From assembly GCF_965363235.1 (NCBI RefSeq), contig NC_134846.1:75552724-75616723 (forward strand): 64,000 nt of DNA. The letters are read 5' to 3'. The stretch comes from Mytilus galloprovincialis. Lineage: Eukaryota; Mollusca; Bivalvia; Mytilida; Mytilidae. The translations under genes were made by a program, and so were the position numbers. Below are positions 11,536-25,600 of the stretch, one piece after another. Positions within the stretch are counted from its first letter, which is position 1, and every line of letters begins with the position of its first letter. Under the pieces are notes generated by a model. The model did no database searches, had not been told where the DNA came from, and saw only the letters and a program-made list of their open reading frames with translations.

Positions 11536-11660
11536 AATAATTTGGCCTTTTCAACTTTTTTGGATTCGAGCGTCACTGATGAGTCTTTTGTAGACGAAAC
11601 GCGCGTCTGGCGTATATACTAAATTTAGTCTATGATGAGTTTATTTATATCAGAAATGAC
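11536..11660 (+). repeat. Dispersed repeat family E (core GACGAAACGCGCGTCTGG)
   Basis: Contains CGTCACTGATGAGTCTT, then GTAGACGAAACGCGCGTCTGG, then a tail near CTATGATGAGTTTATTT. The centre is itself partly palindromic (AGACG...CGTCT). Other copies lie at 15765, 17985, 48530, 49425 and 56585. Confidence 0.8.
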
Positions 11661-12470
11661 CACTTAATGGGACTTGATAATCTCATCTTTGAAAACCTTT
11701 ATGTAGCTGTCAAGTAGGGAAAAACCAACAAACAAACACCTCATCTTTTATTCAAAGATACAACTAAAGTATTGTCTCATTGAAATTAATCCATTATATG
11801 TTTTCTTCGAACTTCAACAAAACCAGAGTAAAAAACTTTAACTCAAGCCACCGTTTTAGATTGCTTATACGACCGAACTTTATTTTATGAGTTCGTCCGT
11901 TATCCGAAAGGTGATGTATATTTGAATGAAAATGTCAGATATGGTTATAGGGTAAGAGACAACTTTCGAATTCGATGCATTTCCGTCAAAAAACTCTGGT
12001 TTTAGTGAACATCACTTGTGCGTTTAGAGGCCTCGTCACTTCCGATTCCATGTTGAGCGAGTGGTTGGAAACTATGATACTATATTGCACGAATTATTCT
12101 GCAAATTGAATTCTAATAATTGATATTCAGCACTTGTATCATTAGGAAATTATCATTTAAGTACCTACAGAACAAACATTATTGCTTGCTTATCCTGTAC
12201 AATGACGATCACTGAGACGCGTGATGAACGTTAATAGTGCAGGGATATAGGCGATCCCCTCTATCTGGTTAATGACGTCATAAAGGCGCGCATAATTGAC
12301 GATTTTTTTTCCGGTGACGGATGAACTCGAAAGTGATCTAGTGTTATGTAATTTCCAGTCAAAAAAGAAACAAAAAACTTCTCTTGATAAAACTCAATCT
12401 TCAGAACATTTATTTATTTTAAGGTTAAAACAGACCAGTAGACCATAAGCATCCCGTCTTAACATAATAT

Positions 12471-12675
12471 AAAAAAGAAGATGTGGTATGATTGCCAATG
12501 AGACAACTGTCCACAAGAGACCAAAATGACACAGATATTAACAACTATAGGTCACCGTACGGCCTTCAACAACGAGCAAAGCCCATACCGAATAGTCAGC
12601 TATAAAAAGCCCCGATAAGACAATGTAAAACAATTCAAACGAGAAAACTAACGGCCTTATCTATATAAAAAATGA
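12471..12675 (+). repeat. Dispersed repeat family A, 3'-truncated copy
   Basis: Begins AAAAAAGAAGATGTGGTATG and passes through CTATAGGTCACCGTACGGCC to the 'ACTAACGGCC' block. It matches the first half of the full copies at 35033-35434 and 60714-61111. Confidence 0.85.
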
Positions 12676-13515
12676 AAGAAAAAAGTATGTTATCGAAGAC
12701 TATGTTTGAAAATTTACCCAGTATTTGCAATTATTGTAATGGTAAAAAAAGCTCGTGTCTTTTGGCTTGTTTATAAGGTCTTACACATATGGTGACCAAT
12801 TTCCGGGTTGACAGTGAAAGTAAGCACCGGTATATGAAATATTATAACCAACTTGATTTGATATTCCAAGGCTTGAATTTCTTATCATGACAGAGTTCTG
12901 CTTCTTATATGATACTATTAAACTGATGGATCTTAATGATATTGTTTGAGGAGTTTCTTTAATTACGTGTTACATAAAACACAATTATTGGATTGCATGT
13001 TATGGGATATATGTTTCACAGACGATTTTAAATGTTTCATGTGTAATGACCACAATCCGTAGCTTCTTTTCTAGTGTATGGCCATTGGAAATATTTTGAG
13101 AAGTCAATGGTGTCACTTCTGGAGGATGAGCAACCGAACCATTCTTTTATCCTGGTTTCGATGGGATTTTTTTATTGTGTACTTTAGTTTTCAGTGAGTT
13201 GTTTTATGGACTATTCGGTTTAGTCTTTAGTAAACCTTCCGTACCTTTTTTCTTTAGACCCGGTCATTTGACAACATATTTTTTTATGGTCCCGCTATTT
13301 CAACATAAAGAAATATTGTATAAATCATTCGAAAAGGCATTGTTAAATCAGAATTTCATATCAAATAACTAAAGAACTCTCAAATGAAAACAGTATTTAC
13401 AACTAAAAATTTGGCAAGCGTACTGTTTTTTGTGTGCTAAAATATGCCTAATTGTGTTTCGTTTACAACCAAATACCATTAAAATTAAAAACCAATTGTT
13501 CTAAGAACCATTGAT

Positions 13516-14641
13516 GGTCTTTCCACCAGTTAAGACCTTTTTTATATGAAAATATTAAAATTTGGTTTTAAATGCTTATTCGAAAAATATATGGTTTCTA
13601 TACAAAAAGATATAAATAAGGGAGATCATATTTTACTTCCGGTTTAAAATATGTTACTTCCGGTAATTTTTTATTGTTTACTTGACACTGATTCCAAAAA
13701 TATGTGGTTCTATATACTTTTTCATTAATTAAGTACAAAATATAGCTACTTCCGGTTTACAAAAGATCACTTCCGGTTGTCTTTTTCTAGATCACATTGC
13801 TTGCAACCTAATTTAAAAAGTCCCATGTCTTGATCATGTATACATATGAGGTAAAAGCAAAGGTCAAAATCTAGAACGTTACATTTACCTATACCTTGAG
13901 CTCAATTTCGAGGTCATCAACTAAGGACCTCAAATCAAAAGACTCTAGGCCTCTACTATATATTGTTAATGAGTTGTATTACCTTACAACTAATATTAGA
14001 TATAAAAGGGGGCAAAACTGGCATCAAATGTCTACGTACTCTTTCGACTAAAATGTATGTGTTACGACATGTCGCAACTAACAATTTAGTAAAAATAATT
14101 TGTCGATAAGTTATACAGCTTTTGAAAATAAGTGAAAATAAGCCAAAATCAAATTTATAATATCACCTTGACCTTTGACCGTGACCTTATTTTCATTTTT
14201 TTGGACCAAGGATCTCAAATCAAAAGACCCTAGGTCTCTATCACTTATGGTTTACCAGCTAGAAATGCATATTCTTATATCAAACATAAAATGGGGGTAA
14301 CTCTCATATGGAATCTATATACGGCTTCGGTCAAAATAAAACAGAACATCCTGAGGATATAACGAGCAATTTGGAAAAATAAATTTGTCGGTTTGTTATA
14401 CGGTTGCGAAGCCTTAGAGATAACAAGAGAAACAGTGTTCGGGGAGATCACTCTTATTTGGGAAAGTGTTCGGTTTAGCAGAGTTGGTTTCAAAAGCGTA
14501 TAAACTGTTCGATATCATATTCCAAAAATCTAAGTGACATCTTATGAAACAAAAAAACAGCGAAGGAAAAAATTAGGCGGAAGAAAAAAAAAATAATCAG
14601 AAGAAATCTAATAGGTCTTTCCACGGAAAAGTGGAAAGACC
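13516..14641. mobile_element. About 1.1 kb element with short inverted ends and internal duplication
   Basis: The left end starts GGTCTTTCCAC and the right end finishes GTGGAAAGACC, an 11 bp inverted pair 1.1 kb apart. A second GGTCTTTCCAC lies just inside the right end and makes a 13 bp hairpin there (14612-14643, loop GGAAAA). Inside are four ACTTCCGGT motifs (13630-13780) and two diverged units of about 290 bp, around 13885-14030 and 14165-14310. The units share CTCAAATCAAAAGAC and a following AGG(C/T)CTCTA block. No coding frame with a recognisable domain. The family is unnamed by me. Confidence 0.45.
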
Positions 14642-15253
14642 TAATTATTAATTGAATTCGTTCAACAAGATGCATATTCTGAGCCAAAATGGTCGAAATT
14701 TATTATCGCCTTCCATGAAAAGTAGATATATGTTACGGAAAAGATTCCACTACTGCCAAAATTAACAGTAGAATCGGTTTACATGGCATCTTTTTTATTG
14801 ACAATATTGTTGCTTCTCACTATACACTTCTCACAAATACGAAATTTTTATCTTATTTGCCGTTTAAAGAATAACACGAAGTATTTCACGTCACTGAAAC
14901 ACACAATACAAGTTAAAAAATGAAAACTAAAGCGTGTACTAAATTTTCTTTAGTCATGAAAAGGCATCGACAACGTAAGCCCACTCTACATTTCTATTTG
15001 ACTTGCGTGCTTGACGGGGAGAAGTATTAGAAATAACTTTGTTTCTTATAACACACCTGATGTGACTCAGTCTGTTTTTTATACTTGGATTTGATGTTTC
15101 TTATGAAGTCCTTGCTAGTATACAAAACATTGGCATTTTATATATTGAATATGAGATGACTACTTTCGTAAGCGAAAAATGGTCACAAATGTGTGTAGTG
15201 TACTATTCATATATTGTACTGTAATAAACAAGCCAAAAACACTGCGATGAAAA

Positions 15254-15668
15254 TTTATTTGTTTCTATTTATGTACAATTTTCATATAAACACGTAACAA
15301 ATTATTTTGACATCATATTCCTTCCAAAATCAATTCAATTAAGGCCACATATAACCAAAAGTTGACGGTCGTCTTTTTTCGAACATAAAATTGCTTGCAT
15401 ATTCAATTCTCTTTCCAATATATTTTTTGAACTCAGAATTATATTTTTACAATTATCTTTTACTTATCATTAAAAAGTGAAACGATTTGAAAAAGAAACA
15501 ACTAATTTTGACTTATCGAAAAAAATTGTTAAAAAAACCGAAGTCAAATAGTTGAAGTTCATGAAAACTGATAAATTCAAACTTTCTCATCTAACCGGAT
15601 TAAAGTTACGCCCCTTCAGTCATATACATTTGTGTAATATACATATACATTTCATTCTTAATTTTATT
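15254..15668 (-). terminator. Candidate poly(A) signals of the SYT15-like gene
   Basis: Minus-strand AATAAA hexamers lie at 15663-15668 and 15254-15259, about 0.9 and 1.3 kb past the stop at 16565. Which one is used, if either, cannot be told from sequence. Confidence 0.25.
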
Positions 15669-15764
15669 GAAATATAGTGAGCCAACTGCATTTCATGTTT
15701 TGTCCACAGTCAGCATAACGATGCAATAAGCAAGGCAATTAATTCTATGTTAAAGGGTCTTTCA

Positions 15765-15890
15765 ATATCATCAAAGACACCAAGCTCAGAATTGTGTACG
15801 CCAGACGCGCGTTTCGTCTGCAAAGACGCATCAGTGAGCCTGTAGTCAAAAAATTAAAAGGCTGAACAAAAATAGAAAGTGAAGAACAAT
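15765..15890 (-). repeat. Dispersed repeat family E copy
   Basis: Carries ACGCCAGACGCGCGTTTCGTCT followed by a variant of ACTCATCAGTGACGC, the reverse complement of the family core. It lies in the presumed 3' untranslated region or downstream flank of the SYT15-like gene. Confidence 0.75.
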
Positions 15891-16564
15891 TTGGACTAAG
15901 ATTTCCGTAAAAGTTAGCCATAGCAATCTATTGGGTCAACATAAAGAAAGCAATCACAGTACACATTTTTGTGCGGTGAGTTTGATACACTGTGTTATAT
16001 TTCATGATGATTTTTGCTTAAATTTAAATAGATGTTATAAATCGTTTTAGTAGGTATGGTCGTTCATTATACTATTTTTGATGCCCGTATTGGCATGATT
16101 CATATGAATTGTTTTGAAAGAAATTCCAAACGAGCTCATCCTATTTTTTCCCTCATAGATATAACAAGCCTTGCTAAATGTTTGGCTACCTAGCTTTAAA
16201 ATTTTACAGAAGCACTTTGTGTGCAGCAAATAATTTATGTTTTACTTCAAAAAATACCAAATACATATAAACAACAAAAACCACAAACGATTATCAGTTT
16301 ATATTCTATTGACTATGATCCATCTTTACAATATCTTCAATGACTTTACTTATACTTAAATCGAAGCGTTTGCGCGTTATTATTTCAGTTTTTGAATTGA
16401 TTTCACAGTAAGAATTACGTCTTATAAGTAAAGTACCAGGCCAATAATATCTATATATCATTACAGTTGATCCTTAATTACATAATACATAGATTCTTTT
16501 GATTATGTTACAATCACTTGTTACAACTTTTGTGTCTTTGAATCATATAAACCATCATACATAT

Positions 16565-16689
16565 TCAAACAAGACTATGCCATTGGGTTGTCTGTTCTCT
16601 TTGGTTAGCCACCATTTCATTCCAGTGATCTAGTTCACGTCCGCGTGCAAACATAAATGAGCCAAGAATAACCCGTCCAAATACTTTAT
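16565..16689 (-). CDS. SYT15: SYT15-like terminal exon (end of C2B)
   Basis: The acceptor is TTTTCTTTTCAG just beyond 16689. The exon opens with two bases that complete an Asp codon and encodes KVFGRVILGSFMFARGRELD, then HWNEMVANQREQ, then WHSLV and a TGA at 16567-16565. The GRV-x-LG...ARGRELxHW...WHSL pattern is the conserved C2B end of synaptotagmins and is especially SYT15-like. It supplies strands 7-8 and the C-terminal helix of the fold. The phase matches the donor at 18778. Confidence 0.9.
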
Positions 16690-19600
16690 CTGAAAAGAAA
16701 AATAAACTACCATTAAAGGTGGCTGTAGTTTAATTAAGATACCACGTCTAAACTGATAACTTATATATCTATAGTATTGATGTTTACACTTTTAATACAT
16801 TCAATGCTTTTTGATACCCTGTATTATTTCCTGCATATATTTCCACGTTTGTACGATATTGTAGGGATTGTATTCCCTATCATTGACAGAAGCTGCTCAC
16901 TGGGAAGCTATTACGTACTAAACAAAGGGTTCAAGTGGTGAAAATAAAATCATTCCTTAGCGGAAAGGTTGACCGTTATGGAATATCTTGTTCACAGATG
17001 ATAATTGATATGTTCGAATTGTCAACTACAATCCCGTCCCCTTTCCGCCGAATTATATTTAGTATCGGGTTTGTTCTCACATGATACATTTATCCCTCCG
17101 CAGCACCTGAGAATACCACGAGGTTTGGTGGGGTTCATGTTGGCTTAGTCTTTAAGTTATCTATGTTTTGTTGTGATTGCTGTTGTAAACTGTTGTTTGT
17201 TTGTCTTTTTTCTTTTTTAGCCATTGCGTTGTCGGCTTATGAGGTTGAATTTCCATTTGGCAACTGTCGTCTCTTTTTTAAACATGCCTTTCCATAAAAC
17301 AAATTTTTAAGAAAAAATTGCAAAAAGACTCCAAATCCTGACAAAATTATTGATCCTATCCTTTTGCATTTACTATAGAATCTTTGTGTAAATAAGATAT
17401 CCTCATGGGTTATTTAATGCATGTTATCCGTACTATATTGCTTACAAATACAATTATCAAGACTATGTGTCCTATATAGAAAGTCCCCTGATAGAGGCTT
17501 TCTCATGACAACACTATGAATAAGCTTCAATTATGTTTGCTATTAAAAACAGTTTTATTAAAAAAATTGGAATAATTGTCAATGAGACAACTATCCACAA
17601 AGGAAAATAAATTATGTCGGCAGTAGCTTGACGATATTCAAAACATGGAAATCGATCGTTTAAAAGAGCAAAATCAAACTAACAATCATAAAACAGTAAA
17701 TCTCATCAACTCCCAAAAAGAAAGGGACCGATGGGTCGACGGGGTGAGTATCTTCTGGTATGCATGATTTCACACTACGTTGTCTCTTACCACCTTGAAA
17801 GTAAGAGTTATTGCACATTTGTTTGTTTATGTTACTATGTATTGCTGGAAAATGGCATTTTATTTGGAAATTAAATCTCAACTTGGAATGCTTCTCGATT
17901 ATCGAAAACACTTTTGTTTTTTTTAACAATTTAATTCAGTCTCATTTCCGGAAATGTTGCATAAGCAAACATTTTAAAATGTGTGAATAAACTCATCATA
18001 GATACCAGGACTAAATTTTGTATATACGCCAGGCGCGCGTTTCGTCTACAAAAGACTCATCAGTGACGCTCGAATCCAAAAAAGTTAAAAAGGCCAAATA
18101 AAGTACGAAGTTGAAGAGCATTGATGACCAAAATTCCTAAAAGTTTTGCGATTACATTCTTATTGTTTTTTCAATCTTCCTTCATTTTGTGGAAAGGATC
18201 CATCTGTTATCGAAAACAATATTTAGTTTGTAACAATGCTAAATTTGTTTAAAACTATTTAAACGTATAGTGATTTAATAATGAAATGAAGACAAAGCTC
18301 TACACGGTATAAAAGTGTCCAATTTATTAAAAAACAAAATATCGGTCTCCTACGACTGTTTTGCCATTTTGCTAGACTGTGATAATGCTTCGATATCAAT
18401 CAAAAAACAAAAATGCAATGTTTATGATAGGGTCGAGACTTGAATACTGTCCACTGATTTTCAGCAACCGGCAGCTTATAAATAATAGATCAAAGACAAC
18501 ATTATTCGTAAATGATTGATTGATTGGTGTTTAGTGCTACTTTTAGCACCATTTTTCCTTTTGATGGAAGTAAGTTTTTGTTGGTGGAGGAAGCCGTAGA
18601 GAACCACCGACCTTTCGATAGTAAAACTGACAATCGTAGACAATTACGATTGGAGTCGTGTGCCCCTGCCACGTACGGGATTCAAACTCACAACCTCTTT
18701 TTTTAATGGCTTGTGAAACACTAGTTCGACTTCTGAAACAACACGGCCACAGAGGACACTATATATATGATACCTACCTTTATATCCACTTTGGTGTTGC
18801 ATAGCCGTTATATTTATACTGGCGGAATCTAGATTTGAAACTGGCAACTTAAATGTAAACGATTCACTAAAGTTTGGATTGTCTGTTTTCTTGACAACTT
18901 CTGTTTTCTTACTCTTCAGCACTTTGTTTTGCACCAATAAGCAAATTTTCACATACGAATCTGAAATTCGTAAAATGAAATCGTTTATTTCAAGGTTTAT
19001 TTTCTTTCTCTTAGTTGATACATTGATCAGAAATGGATCGTTGGGAATAACTTTGATATTATAATTTGCAGGGTCAAAATGTATGGCTTCATTATGTAAC
19101 AGAAAATGATGTGTTAAAACAAAATAAATTCAATTGTATATGTAGATAGTGATAACAATTGCTGGTAAGTTCATGTAAGTAAAAATCAAAGTTGTACAAA
19201 TCTGTTACTGTAAAATGGTTTTTGTTTCATACAAAACTTTGAAATTATTTTCCGGGAATCGAAATAGTACAAAACATTGAGATACGTGATATTTAGAAAT
19301 AGAATCAATTGCCATATCTTGTAATGGAATGTTTTCAAAAAAGCAATTCATTTAATAGTTGGTTCTATCAACTTCAATTACCATACCTACTTCATTTCAA
19401 TATTTTTTTTATACATGATATATCAAGGCCGTAAAACAACACAGACAATTAAAGTTTTAAACCATAGCATTTGATGAACTGTATATAATTGGTTTCTATG
19501 ATCTAACTACACAAACAAATATTTACAGTATTTAATGATCTTTCATACTGATTGAACTTACTCAGTTTGAAGGAAAATCAATCCTATCGGAAAATTTGTG

Positions 19601-22600
19601 ATTACACGGACTATTTCATAGGCCATAATGTCTTATGTAACATAATCTACAAATGACGAATGTGTTTTTACCATGTCATGTACAAGTCATTAATCCACAC
19701 ATAGAGTTTAATCAACGACGTTTGTCCTTTCCCGTCAAAAGAAATAAATATATGGGAAAGTAAAAGCAATTCAATAACACCGTTCATACAGTCACAGCAA
19801 TAAATGTTTATAGATTACTCAGACGAAACATTCTGACAGGGTTTAAATGCTGTCTAGTCCTTGGACCAAATCACAAACTCATGTTCATCAAACTTCATAA
19901 ACTGTGTTGAGGAAAAATGGGAATAAAGGATTTCTCTGCAGTTTTACCATATCAATCCAAATATATAAAAGGTACTGGTAGACAATTTACAAAATTGAAA
20001 GTAATTAGACTTGTTGACCAATCAAATTGATGAATTGTGGCTGTTCAATTTCTCAATAACAAAAAAGAGCATCTTGATAAGTTCCAAAATCTCTTGCAGA
20101 TATATTGTCATTCAATAACCCGCATTTTTGTGATGAATTTAATCTCATACATTATATCCCACAGTGAACTTTTAAGGATTCTACCGAAACTATAAGGTCA
20201 TCTTCATATCTTGCTTTTTTTTATATTGACACAGATGGATGACTTCAATCTAGAATCTTTAATAAACATGACGAGTTTAACTTCAAATTCTCATTTCCCA
20301 GCATACGTTTAACTAATGGCGTAATAGGCAACTTAGCAATGTTGATATCCTGTAAAACCCGACGCGCACCTTTCAAAACAATGGCCACTAAATGTGTGCC
20401 TCAAGATGTAAAATACGTATGATAGACAAATAACTGAGATTAAGGTTGAGAATGATAAAGGCAACCTAAAGTTTCCATTAGAGTAGAGAATAGTCATCTA
20501 ATGTGTAAATTTACCGATTTTTAAACATTCTTGATTGTGAGAGGAGACTAGTTCTCGTATTGTCCCATTTGAATATTAAACATTATATGTAGAAAACAAT
20601 AATATTATATAGGGATAAAAGATACCTTCATATTTCTCGTTATGTAAATTTCAGTATATGCATCAACAAGCAGGGAAATAACGCGTAATAGTAGAAAAAA
20701 TCCTTTCAAATGATATTATCTATCTTTCTTTAAAGCCAACTATTAATGCGATTACTCGCTAAAAGTAAGTAAATCTGTCTTAACTGGACGTATTTATTGA
20801 AATAAATTCAGAGATCATGTTCATGATGATACTTAAACAAATCTTTTGTGACATGAATTTCTGGTGTTTTTTGTAATTCTATTGACGCTGTCTAGACATA
20901 CATATCAAATCATTTGATCTTACAACTTTTTCGACATAACAAATATCGTATTGCTTCAAAAATGTATTAATGGTAAAAAGTTAAGTTCATATAGCTGGAA
21001 TGATGGTCAGTTAACCCCTATGTCCTTTACAGCGTGATATAATATAAAGAAGGAAGTGTTTCATTATATTTAATTACTGGGCTTTAGGCTGTTTCTTTAA
21101 GTCTTATTTTTTCTATTAGTTGGTATTGTCTTTGAACTAGCTGTCAGCAACTATGAATACTCTAAGACCTGTACTTTGTCTTCTGTGTTGTGATGATTGT
21201 ATAAATACCCTGCAACGTCCGGTGTGTGTTTTTGATAGATAGTTTTTTTGGTTGCTTTTTATCGATATTATGGATTAAGCCCTGCTCAACTGATTTTTAT
21301 AGTTTGCTCTATGTTGTACTGTTACATCTATGTCCCAGGTAAGGGACAGGTTGGTGCCTTCAAATTCACATTCCTCGTATGCCTGTCCCAAGTCAGGAGC
21401 CTGTAGTTCAATAGTTGTAATGTTTGTTCATGAGTGTCATATATGTTTTTCGTATATTGTTTTTTTTAAAATATAGGCCGTTAATTTCCTGAATTGAATT
21501 GTTTCATTTTTCATGCCTTTTATAGTCATCCACTCAATTTGAACTTTGGTGGATATTTGTCTAATTGGCAATCATACCACATTTCCGTTTTTTTATCAAG
21601 TTAAGTACACTTTTCTATACATTCAAAATGTTATTCGCAATATTTCCCTTATACATGATGTTGTATGTCAATTCTCGGGTCAGTCTTTGTTCTTTATCTT
21701 TTAAAGATGCGTTTATACTTTGGCCCTTCATTTTAAAACATTTTAAAACTTTGCCTCATGTTCGTTTGTTGTTAAGTTTACCCATAGGATTTCTAATTTT
21801 CAAACTGCGTATGAAGTCTGTTTGATAAAATGATCTTTTTAAACTCTTGTATACGCCCCAGTTGTGGTCGTTTCGACTCCTACGTCATAATGAGTATGCA
21901 TTGTACCCCATTATGCATTTAAAAATTCAGCATTTCACCACTTCTAAAGTTTAACGTTCTATTTATTACAACAATCAGTTCTCCTACATACATAATGATT
22001 CTTACACCACTGACGCAATGATGATTTGTTTTAATATATTTTAGATTATATTAACTTACCACATGGTGAATCTGTGTTAAACCCTTTTCCTTCATATATA
22101 CCAACCGTGAGCCTTTCTAAACTATTATTGTAACTCAAAGAGACGAATAATTCTCCTTTGTCTGTGGCACTCTGTAATGATAAATAAAGGCAACAGTAGT
22201 ATACCGCTGTTCAAAACTCATAAATCTATGGACAAAAAACAAAATCGGGGTAACAAACTAAAACTGAGGGAAACGCATTAAATATTAAGAGGAGAACAAC
22301 GACACGACATTAAAATGTAACACACACATCAACAGACTAAGCATTAGACGACAAAATCCGATGAGAATAACCAATATAACATCAAAACCAAATACATGAA
22401 TTTGGGATAGAAAAGTACCGTGACACGTCTTATAGTGAATTCACACTCAAATATAGGAGAAAACAAACAACGGAAACACAACGTCAAAATGTTACACACA
22501 CAGAAACGAACTGTGATATAACAATGGCCATTTTCCTGACTTGGTACAGGACATTTTTAAAGACAAAAATGGTGGGTTGAACCTGGTTTTGTGGCATGCC

Positions 22601-25600
22601 AAACCTCGCACTTTGATGGCATTGTTAAATATAACATTAAAATGACAACATAATAATACAGGACTACAATACAAATAAATAGGAGAACGTATTAGGCTAT
22701 AGATAACAAAAGGCATCAGGTTTAAAATTCATTACGTCAAAAACGCGCCTCGTAGAAGAATTTATGCTATTGCAAACAGTAAATTTTATCAAATGAATAT
22801 AAAAGATTTACATGATAAAACTGACGTCTTAACTAATTACAGAAAACAAAACCCGAATACATAATACACTGAAGACCAACACAGAAAATAGACACGCCCG
22901 ACTCAGTGAAAAAGCAGGCCTGAACGCAAAAAGTTATTACAATGACGTCACATACGAACGAAATGGTGAAAAGACACAATATAACGTCATGCAGACATTT
23001 GAATTTCTAAAAAAACACAAATATGACGTCATATTTGAAAAATTATGTCTAAAAAATAAGATAGAAATAGGATTGATATAAGATTATAATAGAACTAAAT
23101 ACTGATATTACATTTAAACACAATGCACATTGCAATATTAATCAAAGCAATTAACTATATTATATATATGTCCGGTTTGTTTTGAATCTAACTTCAAACA
23201 TAAAAATCGTACAGATTACGTTGAACAAAATCAAAACTAATAAATGAAGGTGGTGAATAATTTTCTTTACCATAACACATGAATTTAATAGAAAAGACGT
23301 CAACCAATTTGACAAAATCCGATGAATATTACAAATATAACATCAAACTAAATACATGAATTTGGGATAGATAAGTACCGTAACACGTCTTATAGTAATT
23401 AACACTCAGCAAAACAGTCACAATCGGGAATAAGTCACGTTCGGTAATTAAAAGATTAGACGGCGCAATGACAAACCACAATCTACCATGTGGTAAAAAT
23501 GTCCTTAGCTAGTTTGGTCAAAGACACATCATATGGATCAACTAATTCGTGATGGTGTCCATAAAATTTACGGAGTGTCAATTTTAATCTGTCCTCCTCA
23601 TAACTTTGTTGAAGCAGTTTCTGTGTAAGGAGCACACTTCTGTATATGAAGTCCGTATAGTGTGAACATGCCAGAGAATATCGTATCAATTGTGATATGT
23701 AAACACCATACGAAGGGGCAGAGGGTATGTTACTGTTGAGAAATGGGAAATTAATAATTGGGAAGTTGAAATCGTCCCGTTTATCATAGATTTTCGTGTG
23801 AATTCGTCCATCTGCGTCAATATTGAGGAAAAGATTAAGGTATGAAGCGCAGTCCTTCTAGTATCAGTAGTATCCTTAATTTCAAGTTCGCTGGGATATA
23901 TGAGATGTAAGTATTGGCTGAAATATGGGTTATTCAATGATAGAACATCATCAATATATCGGAAAGTAAAATTAAAGAATTTCGAAAGGTGCTTTTTCTT
24001 TTTGTCTTTTAGAAGGTTCTGAATGAATTCTGCTTCATACAAGTAAAAAAACAAATCGGCCAGTAGGGGTGCACAATTAGTACCCATTGGAATACCGACT
24101 GTCTGTTGAAATATAAATCCTCCAAACTCAACAAATATGTTGTCGATCAAAAAGTTCAGCATTTTGATAATATTATCTTCAGTATATTTTCTGAAAGATT
24201 CAGTGTGATTCTTGACAAAATATGAATTAGTGTAACCCAAAACCAGAAATTTATATCTACGATTCCCATTTTTATGGAAAAAGCTCTGTTTTATGAGATG
24301 GTGAAGTCGATATTTCAACTGAGCATGGGGAATAGTAGTGTATAGCGTAGAAAAATCAAAAGTCATGATGTTGCTGCAAAATTGTAAAGATTGTGATCGA
24401 AGATTAAGCAGTAGATCTTTCGAATTTTTGAGAATCCACATCTGGTTAACACCACTGGTAGAATATATCTCATCACAATATTTTTGAAGCCCATCTTTAA
24501 CTGTAGAAAGAATAGTAGTCAGTACTTTAAAAAGATGTTTAGACGAACATTTTGAAGAACCAGCTATGTATCGTTCTTTATATGGAGTTTTGTGTAATTT
24601 AGGTATCCAGTATAAGGAAGGTAAATTTTCTTCGTTTTCTTTGATGTTGATACCAAAAGAAAGAAGGACAGATTTATGATTTTGTAAAATTTCGTCCTTG
24701 GTAAATGATGTTAAAGAATATGTAGATTTACCAGTAGTTTTATTTATTCCAAGCTCTGTTGTGAGACATTGCAAATAATGTTTTTTTACATATGAACACA
24801 ATATTATTGGAGGCTTTATCTGCTGGAACAACGACATATTTGTCATGCAAAGAGGATAAAGCATCCACAACATCCGGATTCGTGAAAGGGTTAGTAACTC
24901 TTGTACTCATATTACATCGCAGTTTTTGTATGCGCCTCTGAATGCATGATCGAATAGCTTTGATCCATTCAGACAAAGTGTCCAGTTCTGGTTCGTCTGG
25001 TTCGCGCTTTACCCATTTTCTTGCATAGTCCTCAACTGCATCCATCAGTAACTTGAAATTCTTTTTCCAGTTGATGGGCTGGGGGATTCTATATTTTGGT
25101 CCCTTGGCTAACAACTCTCTAAGTTGTTCATTGGTAACGATGCCAAGGTCACCAGTAATAACATGACCAGCTGGACTATAATTGTATTGTGACGATGTAC
25201 ATGAGCAATCCGGAGGCTTGGATTTCGTATCTTTGAGGTTAAAGGCCTCTTAAACTCTCTTGTGGTTGAAAATCTTGGATGCAATAGATTTGGTGTAAGT
25301 ATAAGAAATAACAGGTGTAGCTTTATTTTTGAAGTAATCAGGTATGGTTAAACATAAACAAACAAAACATCTTTCTTGTGACACCTGTCAAAAAACAAGA
25401 AGATCAAAGAAGCGAGGTCGTTTATTTTCACATTCAGATATATTGATGATGTTCCTTCCATTAACAATCCAAACTGTTCTGATTGGGTTCCATTAAATTA
25501 CCCCCAGACACTTTTACCTTTTATGTCTGTTTGTTTTGTTCACACATCTTTGTCAATATAACAGAATTTTTCGACTGTTATACAAAAAAATGCCTGTACC

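Noticed and set aside
18510..18706. 60-codon plus-strand frame as a gene
   Set aside because: It lies wholly in the tRNA-derived SINE on the opposite strand.
23484..25355. Host telomerase or a LINE as the source of the reverse transcriptase
   Set aside because: The IPKLHK, DFSTLYTTIPH and YIDD arrangement fits Penelope-like elements better; no telomerase-specific or LINE endonuclease domain is present and the frame is broken.
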